NCBI RefSeq assembly: GCF_900104525.1
Contig: NZ_LT629711.1
Span: forward strand, 310,001 to 374,000
Direction: 5' to 3'
DNA from: Pedococcus dokdonensis
GTDB taxonomy: Bacteria > Actinomycetota > Actinomycetes > Actinomycetales > Dermatophilaceae
Length of the DNA stretch: 64,000 nt
Position 1 is the stretch's first letter, and every line of letters begins with the position of its first letter. Under the pieces are notes generated by a model. That model was not told the DNA's origin and made no database searches. It saw only the letters and a list, made by a program, of their open reading frames with translations. The translations under genes were made by a program, and so were the position numbers. Shown here one piece after another: positions 45,408 through 52,588 of this stretch.

Positions 45408-45929
45408 CTAGCGGGCGCTGCAGGACTCGTGGAAGCCGGCCGCGTTCCGCGCGGCGATGGAGGGGTGCTTGGCGGCGGTCGCCAGCTCGGCCTGGATCTC
45501 TTTCGCGTAGGCCGCCTGCCCCTGTTGCGCAGCCGCGAGACGCTTGGCGTCGAGCTCGTTGGCGAAGTCGACGTAGGCCTTGAGGATGTCGGCCTTGGCC
45601 CGTGCCGCGGCCGGTACGGGAAGCTGAGCCAGGTCGCGATCGAAGTCTGCGCGAAGCTTGGCGTGGGCGGGGAGCTGTTCGAAGAAGTCGTCCAGCGGGA
45701 TGTCGAGGCTGCCGCCGTGAGTCACCTCGATCACCTTGGGCAGCAAGGCGTCGCAGAGTCGATTCACGGAGTCCACGTAGGTCCGCACTGCCACGTCGCC
45801 GGCAGTGGTCGACGGGGACGACGGGCGAGGAGAAGGTGCTTGGGCTGAGTCCGCGGACGAGCATCCGCTCGCGACGGCACAGACGACGGCGAGGACTGCC
45901 GGGGTCACGAGTGACCGACGAGGGGCCAT
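45408..45929 (-). CDS. Putative lipoprotein, unknown function
   Basis: A 173-residue protein with a lipoprotein signal peptide: MAPRRS then a hydrophobic core and the lipobox VASGC (Cys near residue 23). A Ser/Pro/Thr linker follows (APSPRPSSPSTT), then a mostly helical domain (VRTYVDSVNRLCDALLPKVIEV ... RADFDRDLAQLPVPAAARAKADILKAYVDFANELD). I do not recognise the domain. It would be anchored on the outer face of the membrane. It converges on ddl with about 80 bases between them. Confidence 0.7.
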   Translation of the reverse strand: MAPRRSLVTPAVLAVVCAVASGCSSADSAQAPSPRPSSPSTTAGDVAVRTYVDSVNRLCDALLPKVIEVTHGGSLDIPLDDFFEQLPAHAKLRADFDRDLAQLPVPAAARAKADILKAYVDFANELDAKRLAAAQQGQAAYAKEIQAELATAAKHPSIAARNAAGFHESCSAR

Positions 45930-46113
45930 GTCGACCAGCGTCGCGCGGGTGGTGCCAGTCGCGTCAGTGGGTGAACGGATTCGTTGTGGCTTCGTTGCCG
46001 ACGGCCTGTGCCGTCGACGGCGCTTCGACGTCCACTGCACCAGTCGGCGCGATCCTTGATGACCGGGTGGCCGGGCATCGCAAAAGTCGTTTGGCGACGC
46101 GACTCGTCCCCGA

Positions 46114-46119
46114 CATGCT
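46114..46119 (+). promoter_or_regulatory. Putative -10 (CATGCT) of a leaderless promoter
   Basis: CATGCT ends 6 bases before the ATG at 46126. Confidence 0.4.
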
Positions 46120-46125
46120 TCCACC

Positions 46126-46719
46126 ATGACCGACTACGTCGAGAGCGAGCGCCTGGTGCTGCGCCAGTTCACCGCGCAGGACGCGGACCTGCTGATCGGG
46201 CTGGACAGTGACCCCGCGGTGATGCGCTTCCTCACCGGCGGTGAGCCGTCGATGTCGGACGACGAAGTCCGTGACGAGGTCATCCCGAGCCTCCTCGCGG
46301 CATACGAGCGGTGGAACGGACGGTTCGGACTCTTCGCCGCCCACGAGAAGGCAACGGGCGACTTCATCGGTTGGTTCTGCCTGCGCCCGCAGCGCACGGG
46401 TCCGCTGGACGAGGTCGAGCTCGGCTACCGGCTTCGCCGTGACGCGTGGGGGAAGGGGTACGCGACCGAGGGTTCGCATGCCTTGGTGGACAAGGGTTTC
46501 TCGGAGCTCGGCGTCAACACCGTCTGGGGCGAGACGATGGCGCTCAACCTCTCGTCCCAGCGGGTGATGGAGAAGGTCGGGATGTCCGTCGTCGAGTCGA
46601 TCCCCACGCCGGACGAGATGCAGTCCGTCGAGGGAGCCGAGCGCGGAGGCTTCCGGTACGAGGTCACGAGAGATCAGTGGGAAGCCCGCCGCGACCGGTC
46701 GACCGCCGGACGTGCCTGA
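46126..46719 (+). CDS. GNAT-family N-acetyltransferase
   Basis: A 197-residue RimJ/RimL-type acetyltransferase. ESERLVLRQFTAQDADLLIGLDSDPAVMRFL is the standard N-terminal block, LGYRLRRDAWGKGYATEGSHALVDKGF holds the acetyl-CoA loop (R-x-x-x-G-K-G-Y-A-T-E) and ALNLSSQRVMEKVGM the final strand. Substrate unknown. Followed at about 100 bases by a small nitroreductase-like gene, and probably leaderless. Confidence 0.85.
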   Translation: MTDYVESERLVLRQFTAQDADLLIGLDSDPAVMRFLTGGEPSMSDDEVRDEVIPSLLAAYERWNGRFGLFAAHEKATGDFIGWFCLRPQRTGPLDEVELGYRLRRDAWGKGYATEGSHALVDKGFSELGVNTVWGETMALNLSSQRVMEKVGMSVVESIPTPDEMQSVEGAERGGFRYEVTRDQWEARRDRSTAGRA

Positions 46720-46817
46720 GCCGCCACGACCCTTGAGGCCTCCGGCCGACGGGGAATACGCCGCGCTCACCACCCGCTGAACCTCGAAGAGACATCGGAC
46801 GGCGCCCAGGAGCACGC

Positions 46818-47189
46818 ATGGACAAGGACATTCGCTCGGCACTGCACCGCAGCCAGGTCATCGACCTGACCACCACGGGTCGACGGACCGGTCAGCCACG
46901 TCGGATCGAGATCTTCATGCACGACGAGGACGGCCTGTTGTTCATCACGGGGATGCCGCGTGCCGACCGGGTCCGTGACTGGATCCGCAACATCGAGGCA
47001 GACCCCCGCGTCGTCGTCCATCTGAAGAAGGGCATCGAGGCAGACCTGCCTGCGAGGGCCCGGGTCGTCACCGACCCCGACGAACGGCGCCCGATGATCG
47101 AGGCGGCTGCGCGACGCTGGGGCCGCACCGACATCCCGACGATGATGGAGCACAGCCCGCTCATCGTCCTCAGCGTCGATGGCGACTGA
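46818..47189 (+). CDS. Small nitroreductase/F420-binding family protein (Ddn-like)
   Basis: A 123-residue split-barrel protein. VIDLTTTGRRTGQPRRIEIFMHDEDGLLFITG resembles the deazaflavin-dependent nitroreductase family (T-G-R-x-T-G-x-x-R), and ADRVRDWIRNIEADPRVVVHLK is the typical N-x-x-x-N/D-P-x-V motif. Members bind F420 or heme-like cofactors; F420 synthesis is supported in this genome by fbiD. The substrate is unknown. ATG at 46818 with CAGGAG upstream. Confidence 0.78.
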   Translation: MDKDIRSALHRSQVIDLTTTGRRTGQPRRIEIFMHDEDGLLFITGMPRADRVRDWIRNIEADPRVVVHLKKGIEADLPARARVVTDPDERRPMIEAAARRWGRTDIPTMMEHSPLIVLSVDGD

Positions 47190-47224
47190 GGTCGGGCGGG
47201 CTGGTCAGACGTCGCCAGGGGTGC

Positions 47225-47230
47225 CACGCT
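47225..47230 (+). promoter_or_regulatory. Putative -10 (CACGCT) of a leaderless promoter
   Basis: CACGCT ends 6 bases before the ATG at 47237. Confidence 0.3.
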
Positions 47231-47236
47231 GGCGTC

Positions 47237-47599
47237 ATGCCCCGCGTTCAGGTTGCGACCGCTTCCCCTGCCGAACGTGACGCCGTCCTGACGTGCGCCG
47301 TCGCAGTGGTTTGCGCCGTGGCCTTCCTGGTCTTCGTCGGGGTGCCGGTGCACTCAGGGACGCTGGCGGTCCCGGAGGCGCTCGAAGCCGTCTGGGTGGT
47401 CGGGCTCCTGGTCGGCGCGTTCCTCGGTCCCGTGGCAGGCGGTCTGGCGGCGTTCGTGAGCGGGGCGGCGCTGGTGGCTGGAGGACCTGCCCTGACGCAG
47501 CGAGCCCGGCGCCTGCACTGGAGCACCATCGCAGTCTCGGCTCTTCTGTTGGTCGCCTACGTCTCACACTCCCACGCCCTGCAGACCTGGCTGGACTGA
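47237..47599 (+). CDS. Hypothetical membrane protein
   Basis: A 120-residue protein with about three hydrophobic segments: VLTCAVAVVCAVAFLVFVGV, VWVVGLLVGAFLGPVAGGLAAFV and STIAVSALLLVAYV, separated by short charged loops. No recognised family. The start is supported by a promoter-like hexamer 6 bases upstream. It stands alone between the nitroreductase-like gene and a convergent small gene. Confidence 0.55.
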   Translation: MPRVQVATASPAERDAVLTCAVAVVCAVAFLVFVGVPVHSGTLAVPEALEAVWVVGLLVGAFLGPVAGGLAAFVSGAALVAGGPALTQRARRLHWSTIAVSALLLVAYVSHSHALQTWLD

Positions 47600-47676
47600 C
47601 GGGAACCCAACCCGTCGCGACGGACTGGGGGGCGGACTGGGGGGAGGGCCGGCGGCCCCACCGACGACGAGGCGCC

Positions 47677-47886
47677 TCAGTCGTCCTTCTTCAGGCTGGG
47701 GTACTTCTTCTCCACGGCCGCGCGGACCTTCTTCTGCTCAGCCTCGGTCCCGTGCTGCGCGACGCGGGCCAGGGCGTTACGGGCGTGTGCGATGTCGGGG
47801 ATCGGGTACTTCTCCTCCTCCGGCAGCGCAAACGACGACCTCTTCAGCTTCTTGCGGTTGTCGCTGTCACTGAGGTCCTTGGACAT
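47677..47886 (-). CDS. Small conserved protein (DUF6582-like)
   Basis: A 69-residue basic protein containing SSFALPEEEKYPIPDIAHAR followed by NALARVAQHGTEAEQKKVRAAV. This F-A-L-P...K-Y-P-I-P-D...H-A-R-N-A-L-A-R-V block occurs in small actinobacterial and phage-associated proteins, which I recall under DUF6582; function unknown. The C-terminus is KKYPSLKKDD. ATG with GAGAGGAGT upstream on the minus strand. Confidence 0.75.
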   Translation of the reverse strand: MSKDLSDSDNRKKLKRSSFALPEEEKYPIPDIAHARNALARVAQHGTEAEQKKVRAAVEKKYPSLKKDD

Positions 47887-47990
47887 GTCCGACTCCTCTC
47901 GAGGGTTTCGATGTCAGGGGCCATACCCGGCTGACGGGGACCCCAACCCTCTCGGGTCGTGGCGGACCCGGTCGGTCGGGTCGCTGCTGG

Positions 47991-47996
47991 CAGGCT
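47991..47996 (+). promoter_or_regulatory. Putative -10 (CAGGCT) of a leaderless promoter
   Basis: CAGGCT ends 6 bases before the GTG at 48003. Confidence 0.35.
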
Positions 47997-48002
47997 GGGG
48001 GC

Positions 48003-48512
48003 GTGATACTTCCCGAGCTCCGTGACCCGCGGCTGGTCACGATCCGCCGCAGCGGGTTGCTCACGGATGCCGACCACCGGGCCCTGGCCAACTGGGCTGC
48101 CACGTGCGCCGAGCACGTCCTGCACCTCTTCGAGGGCGAGCAGCCGGGGGACACGCGCCCGCGGGAGGCCATCGAGGCGGCCCGCTCGTGGGCTCGCGGT
48201 GAGCTGCCGATGATGCGGGCCAGGGCGCTCGGCGGACACGCGATGGGCGCGGCCCGGACGATGCGCGGGGCGGCGCGGTTCGCGGCGTACGCGGCCGGTC
48301 AGGCAGCCAGTGTCGGGCACGTCGCAGAGCACGACCTCGGTGCGGCGGCCTACGCGATCAAGGCGGCTGCGGATGCGGCTCCGCACCACGCAGACGCCGG
48401 GCGCGCCGAGCGGGACTGGCAGCGCGAACAGCTGCCCGAGCAGGTGCGCGTCCTGGTGCTCGAGGACCAGGAACGTCGCAACGCCATCTGCTGGTCGGTC
48501 TTCAGCGACTGA
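48003..48512 (+). CDS. Imm5-like putative immunity protein
   Basis: A 169-residue alanine-rich helical protein. DPRLVTIRRSGLLTDADHRALANWAATCAEHVLHLFE near the N-terminus and the repeated Ala/His helices (GAARFAAYAAGQAASVGHVAEHDLGAAAYAIKAA) match proteins annotated as putative immunity (Imm5-like) in actinobacteria. Such proteins are predicted to neutralise a toxin, but no toxin gene is present in the neighbourhood, so the assignment is by resemblance only. GTG start on a likely leaderless mRNA. Confidence 0.7.
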   Translation: MILPELRDPRLVTIRRSGLLTDADHRALANWAATCAEHVLHLFEGEQPGDTRPREAIEAARSWARGELPMMRARALGGHAMGAARTMRGAARFAAYAAGQAASVGHVAEHDLGAAAYAIKAAADAAPHHADAGRAERDWQREQLPEQVRVLVLEDQERRNAICWSVFSD

Positions 48513-48521
48513 GCAGGCCCG

Positions 48522-49004
48522 TCAGTCGCACTTGCGGCCGTTGGACGGGAGTGCACCGGCGGCCTCGCCGAAAGCCGGCAGCAGCAAGGGTTCCGGCGCA
48601 TAGGCGTGGGGGACGAGCACTTCGATCGCAGGCTCGCGCCCGTAGGTCGTGAACCTGGCTCCGTCGCTCAGCTGCTCGACGACCCAGTCGACGCCGTCGA
48701 CGTCGAGGCACTCCTTGTCGGTCGGGCCGAGGGCAGGCCAGCCGCAGGTCGCGATGATCGCCGGGTCTCCCCAGGCGTGCGCGTCCGAGGCGACCCCGCC
48801 GTTGACGTCCACCCCACGCGAGGCCTGGCCGGACACCTTGGCGGGCCAGCGCGCAGTCGCCGGCTCGCACTCCACCGCGTGCTGGGGCGGGGACACTTCG
48901 ACCAGGGACGAGCACCCGGACAGCAGACCGCCGGCCACCCCGAGGACGAGGAGGCCGGCGGTCGTGGTGCGAAGCGGGCGCGCTGCCGTCAGGCGGGCGC
49001 GCAC
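48522..49004 (-). CDS. DUF3515 lipoprotein
   Basis: A 160-residue lipoprotein with signal peptide and lipobox LLSGC (Cys about residue 31), then a domain with paired cysteines (VECEPATARWP, IATCGWPALGPTDKECLDVDGVDWV). This is the DUF3515 family that commonly sits near thiL in actinobacteria; function unknown. GTG start at 49004; the next gene upstream on the same strand (an AsnC-type domain protein) ends 13 bases earlier, so they are co-transcribed. Confidence 0.85.
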   Translation of the reverse strand: MRARLTAARPLRTTTAGLLVLGVAGGLLSGCSSLVEVSPPQHAVECEPATARWPAKVSGQASRGVDVNGGVASDAHAWGDPAIIATCGWPALGPTDKECLDVDGVDWVVEQLSDGARFTTYGREPAIEVLVPHAYAPEPLLLPAFGEAAGALPSNGRKCD

Positions 49005-49017
49005 GTCGACCGGACGC

Positions 49018-49254
49018 TCAGACGTGGACGACGGTGCAGGTCAGGGTGCGGGTGATGCCCGGCACGTCCTGGATCTTGGCGATGACGAGCTTGCCCAGCT
49101 CGTCGACGGTGTTGGCCTCGACGCGGGCGATCACGTCGTAGGGACCGGTGACGTCCTCGGCCAGCACCACACCGGCAATCCCGGCAATGGCCTCGGCGAC
49201 GGACGCCGCCTTGCCGACTTCGGTCTGGATCAGGATGTAGGCCTGGACCACCAC
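49018..49254 (-). CDS. Lrp/AsnC ligand-binding (RAM) domain protein
   Basis: A 78-residue stand-alone ligand-binding domain of the Lrp/AsnC type: VVQAYILIQTEVGKAASVAEAIAGIAGVVLAEDVTGPYDVIARVEANTVDELGKLVIAKIQDVPGITRTLTCTVVHV in outline (alpha/beta ferredoxin-like sandwich). It lacks the helix-turn-helix, as in other actinobacterial stand-alone RAM proteins that bind amino acids. I start it at the GTG complementary to 49252-49254 because GAGGTG lies just upstream. It is divergent from thiL and upstream of the DUF3515 gene. Confidence 0.88.
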   Translation of the reverse strand: MVVQAYILIQTEVGKAASVAEAIAGIAGVVLAEDVTGPYDVIARVEANTVDELGKLVIAKIQDVPGITRTLTCTVVHV

Positions 49255-49270
49255 GTGGCACCTCACACTT

Positions 49271-49315
49271 CTGTTCGGGTAACGGCTGTTCGGGTAATGG
49301 CTGTTCGGGTTGTGG
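49271..49315. repeat. 15-bp tandem repeat, three units
   Basis: CTGTTCGGGTAACGG, CTGTTCGGGTAATGG and CTGTTCGGGTTGTGG are consecutive, just upstream of the AsnC-type gene and 120 bases before thiL. Confidence 0.8.
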
Positions 49316-49434
49316 CTCTCGGCGGCTGCGCCCTTGGCGATACGGATCGGGCCGGGGCTCGCCAAGGCCATGCCAGACGCTACCGTGCCCGTGTCCCACC
49401 CGTCTCCCCCGACCCGTCACGAGGAGGTCAAGTC

Positions 49435-50400
49435 ATGGTCACGGCGCCCCTCACCCTGCGAGACGTCTCCGAGTCGGAGCTCCTGCGCCGGATCTTTCCC
49501 TTCTTCCGGGCCTCCCCGGGAGTCGCGGTCGGGCCGGGTGACGACGCTGCCGTGCTGCGCACCGGACCGGGCACGGTGGCCACCACCGACTCGATGATCA
49601 GGGGACGCGACTGGCTCGACGAGTGGTCGGGTGCGAGTGACGTGGCGACCAAGCTGCTCACCCAGAACCTCGCCGACGTCGCCGCCATGGGAGCGAGGTC
49701 GACCGCCGTGCTCGTGACCCTGGTGGCCGACCCGGCAACGCCGCTCGACTGGGCGGTCGACTTCGCCCGAACCCTGGGGGAGCAGGCCGCGGACCTCGGC
49801 GTGGCCGTCGCCGGGGGCGATCTGTCGTCGGCTCCCGACGGCGTGCTGATGGTGTCGATCACCGCCCTGGGTGACCTGGACGGCCGGGCGCCGGTCCTGC
49901 GCAGCGGTGCCCGGGTCGGGGACGTCGTCGCCGTGTGCGGGCCGCTCGGCCGGTCAGCGGCCGGGCTCGCCCTGCTCCAGTCCGGCGCCGACCCGCGGAC
50001 GCAGCCGGACGGCATACGCGGCTGGTGCATCGAGCACCACCTCAGGCCGCAGGCGCCGCTGACCGAGGGCCCGGCAGCCGCCGACGCCGGCGCGACGGCG
50101 ATGATCGACCTGAGCGACGGGCTGCTCCGTGACGGTCACCGGGTCGCTGGAGCGAGCGGCGTGCGCCTCGCGCTGTCGCCGACGGCCCTGCACGGCGACG
50201 TCGCGGAGCTGGAGCCCGTGGTGGGGGAGCAGGCTCTGGACTGCGTGCTGGCCGGTGGTGAGGAGCACAGCCTCCTGGCCACCTTCACCGGCGCAGCCCC
50301 GGACGGGTGGCGCACGATCGGCGTGGTCGAGGCCGGCGAGGGCGTCACCCTCGACGGCGCTGTCCAGCAGCCGCGGGGCTGGGACCACTTCCGGGCGTAG
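49435..50400 (+). CDS. thiL: Thiamine-monophosphate kinase
   Basis: A 321-residue kinase that makes thiamine diphosphate. VGPGDDAAVLRTGPGTVATTDSMIRGRDW is the N-terminal Mg/ATP motif, NLADVAAMGARSTAVLVTL and GGDLSSAP follow, and TAMIDLSDGLLRDG is the second catalytic block. ATG at 49435 with an ideal GAGGAGG site. The last codons are part of a 20-base direct repeat that continues past the stop. Confidence 0.95.
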   Translation: MVTAPLTLRDVSESELLRRIFPFFRASPGVAVGPGDDAAVLRTGPGTVATTDSMIRGRDWLDEWSGASDVATKLLTQNLADVAAMGARSTAVLVTLVADPATPLDWAVDFARTLGEQAADLGVAVAGGDLSSAPDGVLMVSITALGDLDGRAPVLRSGARVGDVVAVCGPLGRSAAGLALLQSGADPRTQPDGIRGWCIEHHLRPQAPLTEGPAAADAGATAMIDLSDGLLRDGHRVAGASGVRLALSPTALHGDVAELEPVVGEQALDCVLAGGEEHSLLATFTGAAPDGWRTIGVVEAGEGVTLDGAVQQPRGWDHFRA

Positions 50401-50435
50401 CAGGAAATCGACACGTCCGGGCGTAGCAGGAAATC
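50390..50435. repeat. 20-bp direct repeat spanning the thiL stop codon
   Basis: TCCGGGCGTAGCAGGAAATC occurs at 50390-50409 and 50416-50435. The first copy contains the last codons and stop of thiL. Confidence 0.85.
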
Positions 50436-50448
50436 CGGGCATGAAAGA

Positions 50449-50476
50449 AGCCGACCTCCCCGTGGGGAGATCGGCT
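50449..50476. terminator. Bidirectional hairpin between thiL and rpmB
   Basis: AGCCGA-C-CTCCCC pairs with GGGGAG-A-TCGGCT around GT, with one mismatch. It lies between convergent genes. Confidence 0.7.
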
Positions 50477-50502
50477 CGATTCGGTATGCCGCGGGGGCAG
50501 GG

Positions 50503-50697
50503 TCAGCGCTTGACCTTGCCGGCCTTGAGGCACGAGGTGCAGACGTTGAGACGCTTCGGGGTCACGCCCGCGTCGCCCACCAGCGCCTTGACGCGCTGGA
50601 TGTTCGGGTTCCAGCGACGCTTGGTGCGGCGGTGCGAGTGCGAGATGTTGTGACCGAAGCTCGGTCCCTTGCCGCAGACGTCGCAGTTGGCAGCCAC
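50503..50697 (-). CDS. rpmB: 50S ribosomal protein L28 (zinc-binding form)
   Basis: A 64-residue L28. [30 protein letters not shown] is the family signature; the pairs CDVC and CTSC are the zinc ligands, so this is the C+ form. GTG start with AGGAGA upstream on the minus strand. It is convergent with thiL and divergent from the DAK2 gene, as in many actinobacteria. Confidence 0.96.
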   Translation of the reverse strand: MAANCDVCGKGPSFGHNISHSHRRTKRRWNPNIQRVKALVGDAGVTPKRLNVCTSCLKAGKVKR

Positions 50698-50855
50698 GGG
50701 TGTTCTCCTGATTTCGATACGTACAAGAATGAGGTCGGTCCCGGATGGTCCTGCGCACGGGCACAGACCAGCGACGCAGAGGTCATGGGAACCGGTCAAG
50801 CGTAGCCGAGGTGTGCCGCAACGGCCAAAACGGGGCCGGTGACGCCTGCTGCGGC

Positions 50856-50861
50856 TAGCCT
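50856..50861 (+). promoter_or_regulatory. Putative -10 (TAGCCT) of a leaderless promoter
   Basis: TAGCCT ends 6 bases before the GTG at 50868. Confidence 0.45.
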
Positions 50862-50867
50862 GCCACC

Positions 50868-52586
50868 GTGCTCGAAGCCCTCACCGCCGTGGACGCGAGG
50901 CGATGGGCCGTGCTCACCCGCGCGGCGTTCGCGGCGCGCCGGGCCGAGATCGACGCGCTCAACGTCTACCCGGTCCCCGACGGGGACACCGGCACCAACC
51001 TCTACCTCAGCCTCGACGCCGCGCTCGACGCCGTGCGCACCGAGCACGAGAAGGCCGGCATCCTCGGTGCGGCCACGCTCGAGCAGGAGTGCTCGGCCCT
51101 CGCTCGCTCGCTGCTGCTGACCGCCCGCGGCAACTCCGGTGTCATCCTGAGCCAGCTGGTGCGGGGCTTCGCGGAGGCGATCGCCGAGTCAGGGTCGGAG
51201 CAGGCCGGGGCCGAGATCATCGCCGACGGTCTCGAGCGGGCCAGCCAGCGCGCCTATGCGAGCGTCACCCGCCCGGCGGAAGGCACGATCCTGACGGTCG
51301 CCCGTGCCGCAGCGCAGGCCGGTGCTGCCGCGGTCGACCGTGGCCTGGTCGCGGTCGCCGAGGACGCCCTCGACGCGGCGACCGAGGCGCTGCGCGCCAC
51401 CACTGCACAGCTCCCGGCCCTCGAGCGCGCCGGCGTCGTCGACGCGGGCGCGGCCGGCTACCTCCTGCTGCTGGAGGCGCTCGCCCGGGTCGTCCACCAG
51501 GACGGCACGCACGTCGGCGAGCGGATGGAGGTCTTTGCCGACGACTCGATGCGCCGCCGTGAGGACTGGAGCCAGGTCGGGGGTGTGGTCGAGCCGACCG
51601 GCGCCACCGGCGGGGCGCCCACCGGCGAGGGCGACCTGACGCTCGGTGGTCCTGCCTACGAGGTGATGTACCTCCTGCGGGACACCGACGAGGAGCGCGT
51701 CGCGACCCTGACGACCACCCTCGACGGGCTGGGCGACTCACTGCTCGTCGTCGGTGGCCCCGACCTGTGGAACGTCCACGTCCATGTCGACGACGTCGGT
51801 GCTGCCGTCGAGGCCGGCATCGAGGCGGGTCGCCCCTACCGCGTGCGGGTGACGCATTTTGCTGTTGCAGGTGGTGGCGACGACGCCGGGGGCCGGGACC
51901 GAGCGGGTGCGGGCAAGCCGGCGGCCACGGTCGGCGTCGTCGCCTGCGCCGCCGGTCCGGGGTTGGCCGAGGTGTTCGAGGAGGCGGGGGCGCTCGTCGT
52001 CGCGAGCGGCCCCGGGCGCCGGGCGTCGGCGGGTCAGCTGCTCGACGCGGCGCGGGCAGCGCACGCCCTCGAGGTCGTCGTGCTCCCCAACGACGGTGAC
52101 ACCGTGATGGCCGCAGAGGCTGCGGCGAGTGCGGCCGAGCAGGAGGGCGTCACGCTCCACGTCGTCCGGTCACGCACCGCCGTCCAGGGGCTGGCCGCGC
52201 TCGCGGTCTTCGACCCGACTGCATCCGGCTCCCGCAACGCGACCCAGATGTCCCACGCCGCCGCGGCCACCCGGCACGGCGCTGTCGCCATCGCGAGCAA
52301 GCAGGCCCTGACGAGTGCCGGGCCGTGCGAGGCCGGTGACGTCCTGGGGGCGGTGGCCGGCGACGTCGTCATCGTCGGCTCCGACCTCGAGGAAGTGGCG
52401 ATCGACGTCGTCGCCCGGCTGCTGAGCAGCGGCGGCGAGCTCGTCACCGTGATCGGCGGCGCGGATGCGCCCGAGGGACTCGCGGAGGGGCTCGGGCTCC
52501 GGATCGAGCGCGGGCACCGCGACGTCGAGGTGAGCGTCATCCAGGGCGGCCAGCCGCACTACCCGCTGCTGCTCGGGGTCGAGTAG
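50868..52586 (+). CDS. DAK2/DegV-domain protein (fatty acid kinase-like)
   Basis: A 572-residue protein of the DhaL-FakA type. Residues 1-200 form the DAK2/DhaL ATP-binding domain: [21 protein letters not shown] (Mg-binding Asp cluster) and [17 protein letters not shown]. The C-terminal part (residues 250-570) is the middle and DegV-like domain of FakA relatives. In Firmicutes FakA phosphorylates fatty acids held by FakB; whether this actinobacterial version does so is not established. It directly precedes recG, as in M. tuberculosis and Streptomyces, 2 bases apart. Confidence 0.88.
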   Translation: MLEALTAVDARRWAVLTRAAFAARRAEIDALNVYPVPDGDTGTNLYLSLDAALDAVRTEHEKAGILGAATLEQECSALARSLLLTARGNSGVILSQLVRGFAEAIAESGSEQAGAEIIADGLERASQRAYASVTRPAEGTILTVARAAAQAGAAAVDRGLVAVAEDALDAATEALRATTAQLPALERAGVVDAGAAGYLLLLEALARVVHQDGTHVGERMEVFADDSMRRREDWSQVGGVVEPTGATGGAPTGEGDLTLGGPAYEVMYLLRDTDEERVATLTTTLDGLGDSLLVVGGPDLWNVHVHVDDVGAAVEAGIEAGRPYRVRVTHFAVAGGGDDAGGRDRAGAGKPAATVGVVACAAGPGLAEVFEEAGALVVASGPGRRASAGQLLDAARAAHALEVVVLPNDGDTVMAAEAAASAAEQEGVTLHVVRSRTAVQGLAALAVFDPTASGSRNATQMSHAAAATRHGAVAIASKQALTSAGPCEAGDVLGAVAGDVVIVGSDLEEVAIDVVARLLSSGGELVTVIGGADAPEGLAEGLGLRIERGHRDVEVSVIQGGQPHYPLLLGVE

Positions 52587-52588
52587 GC

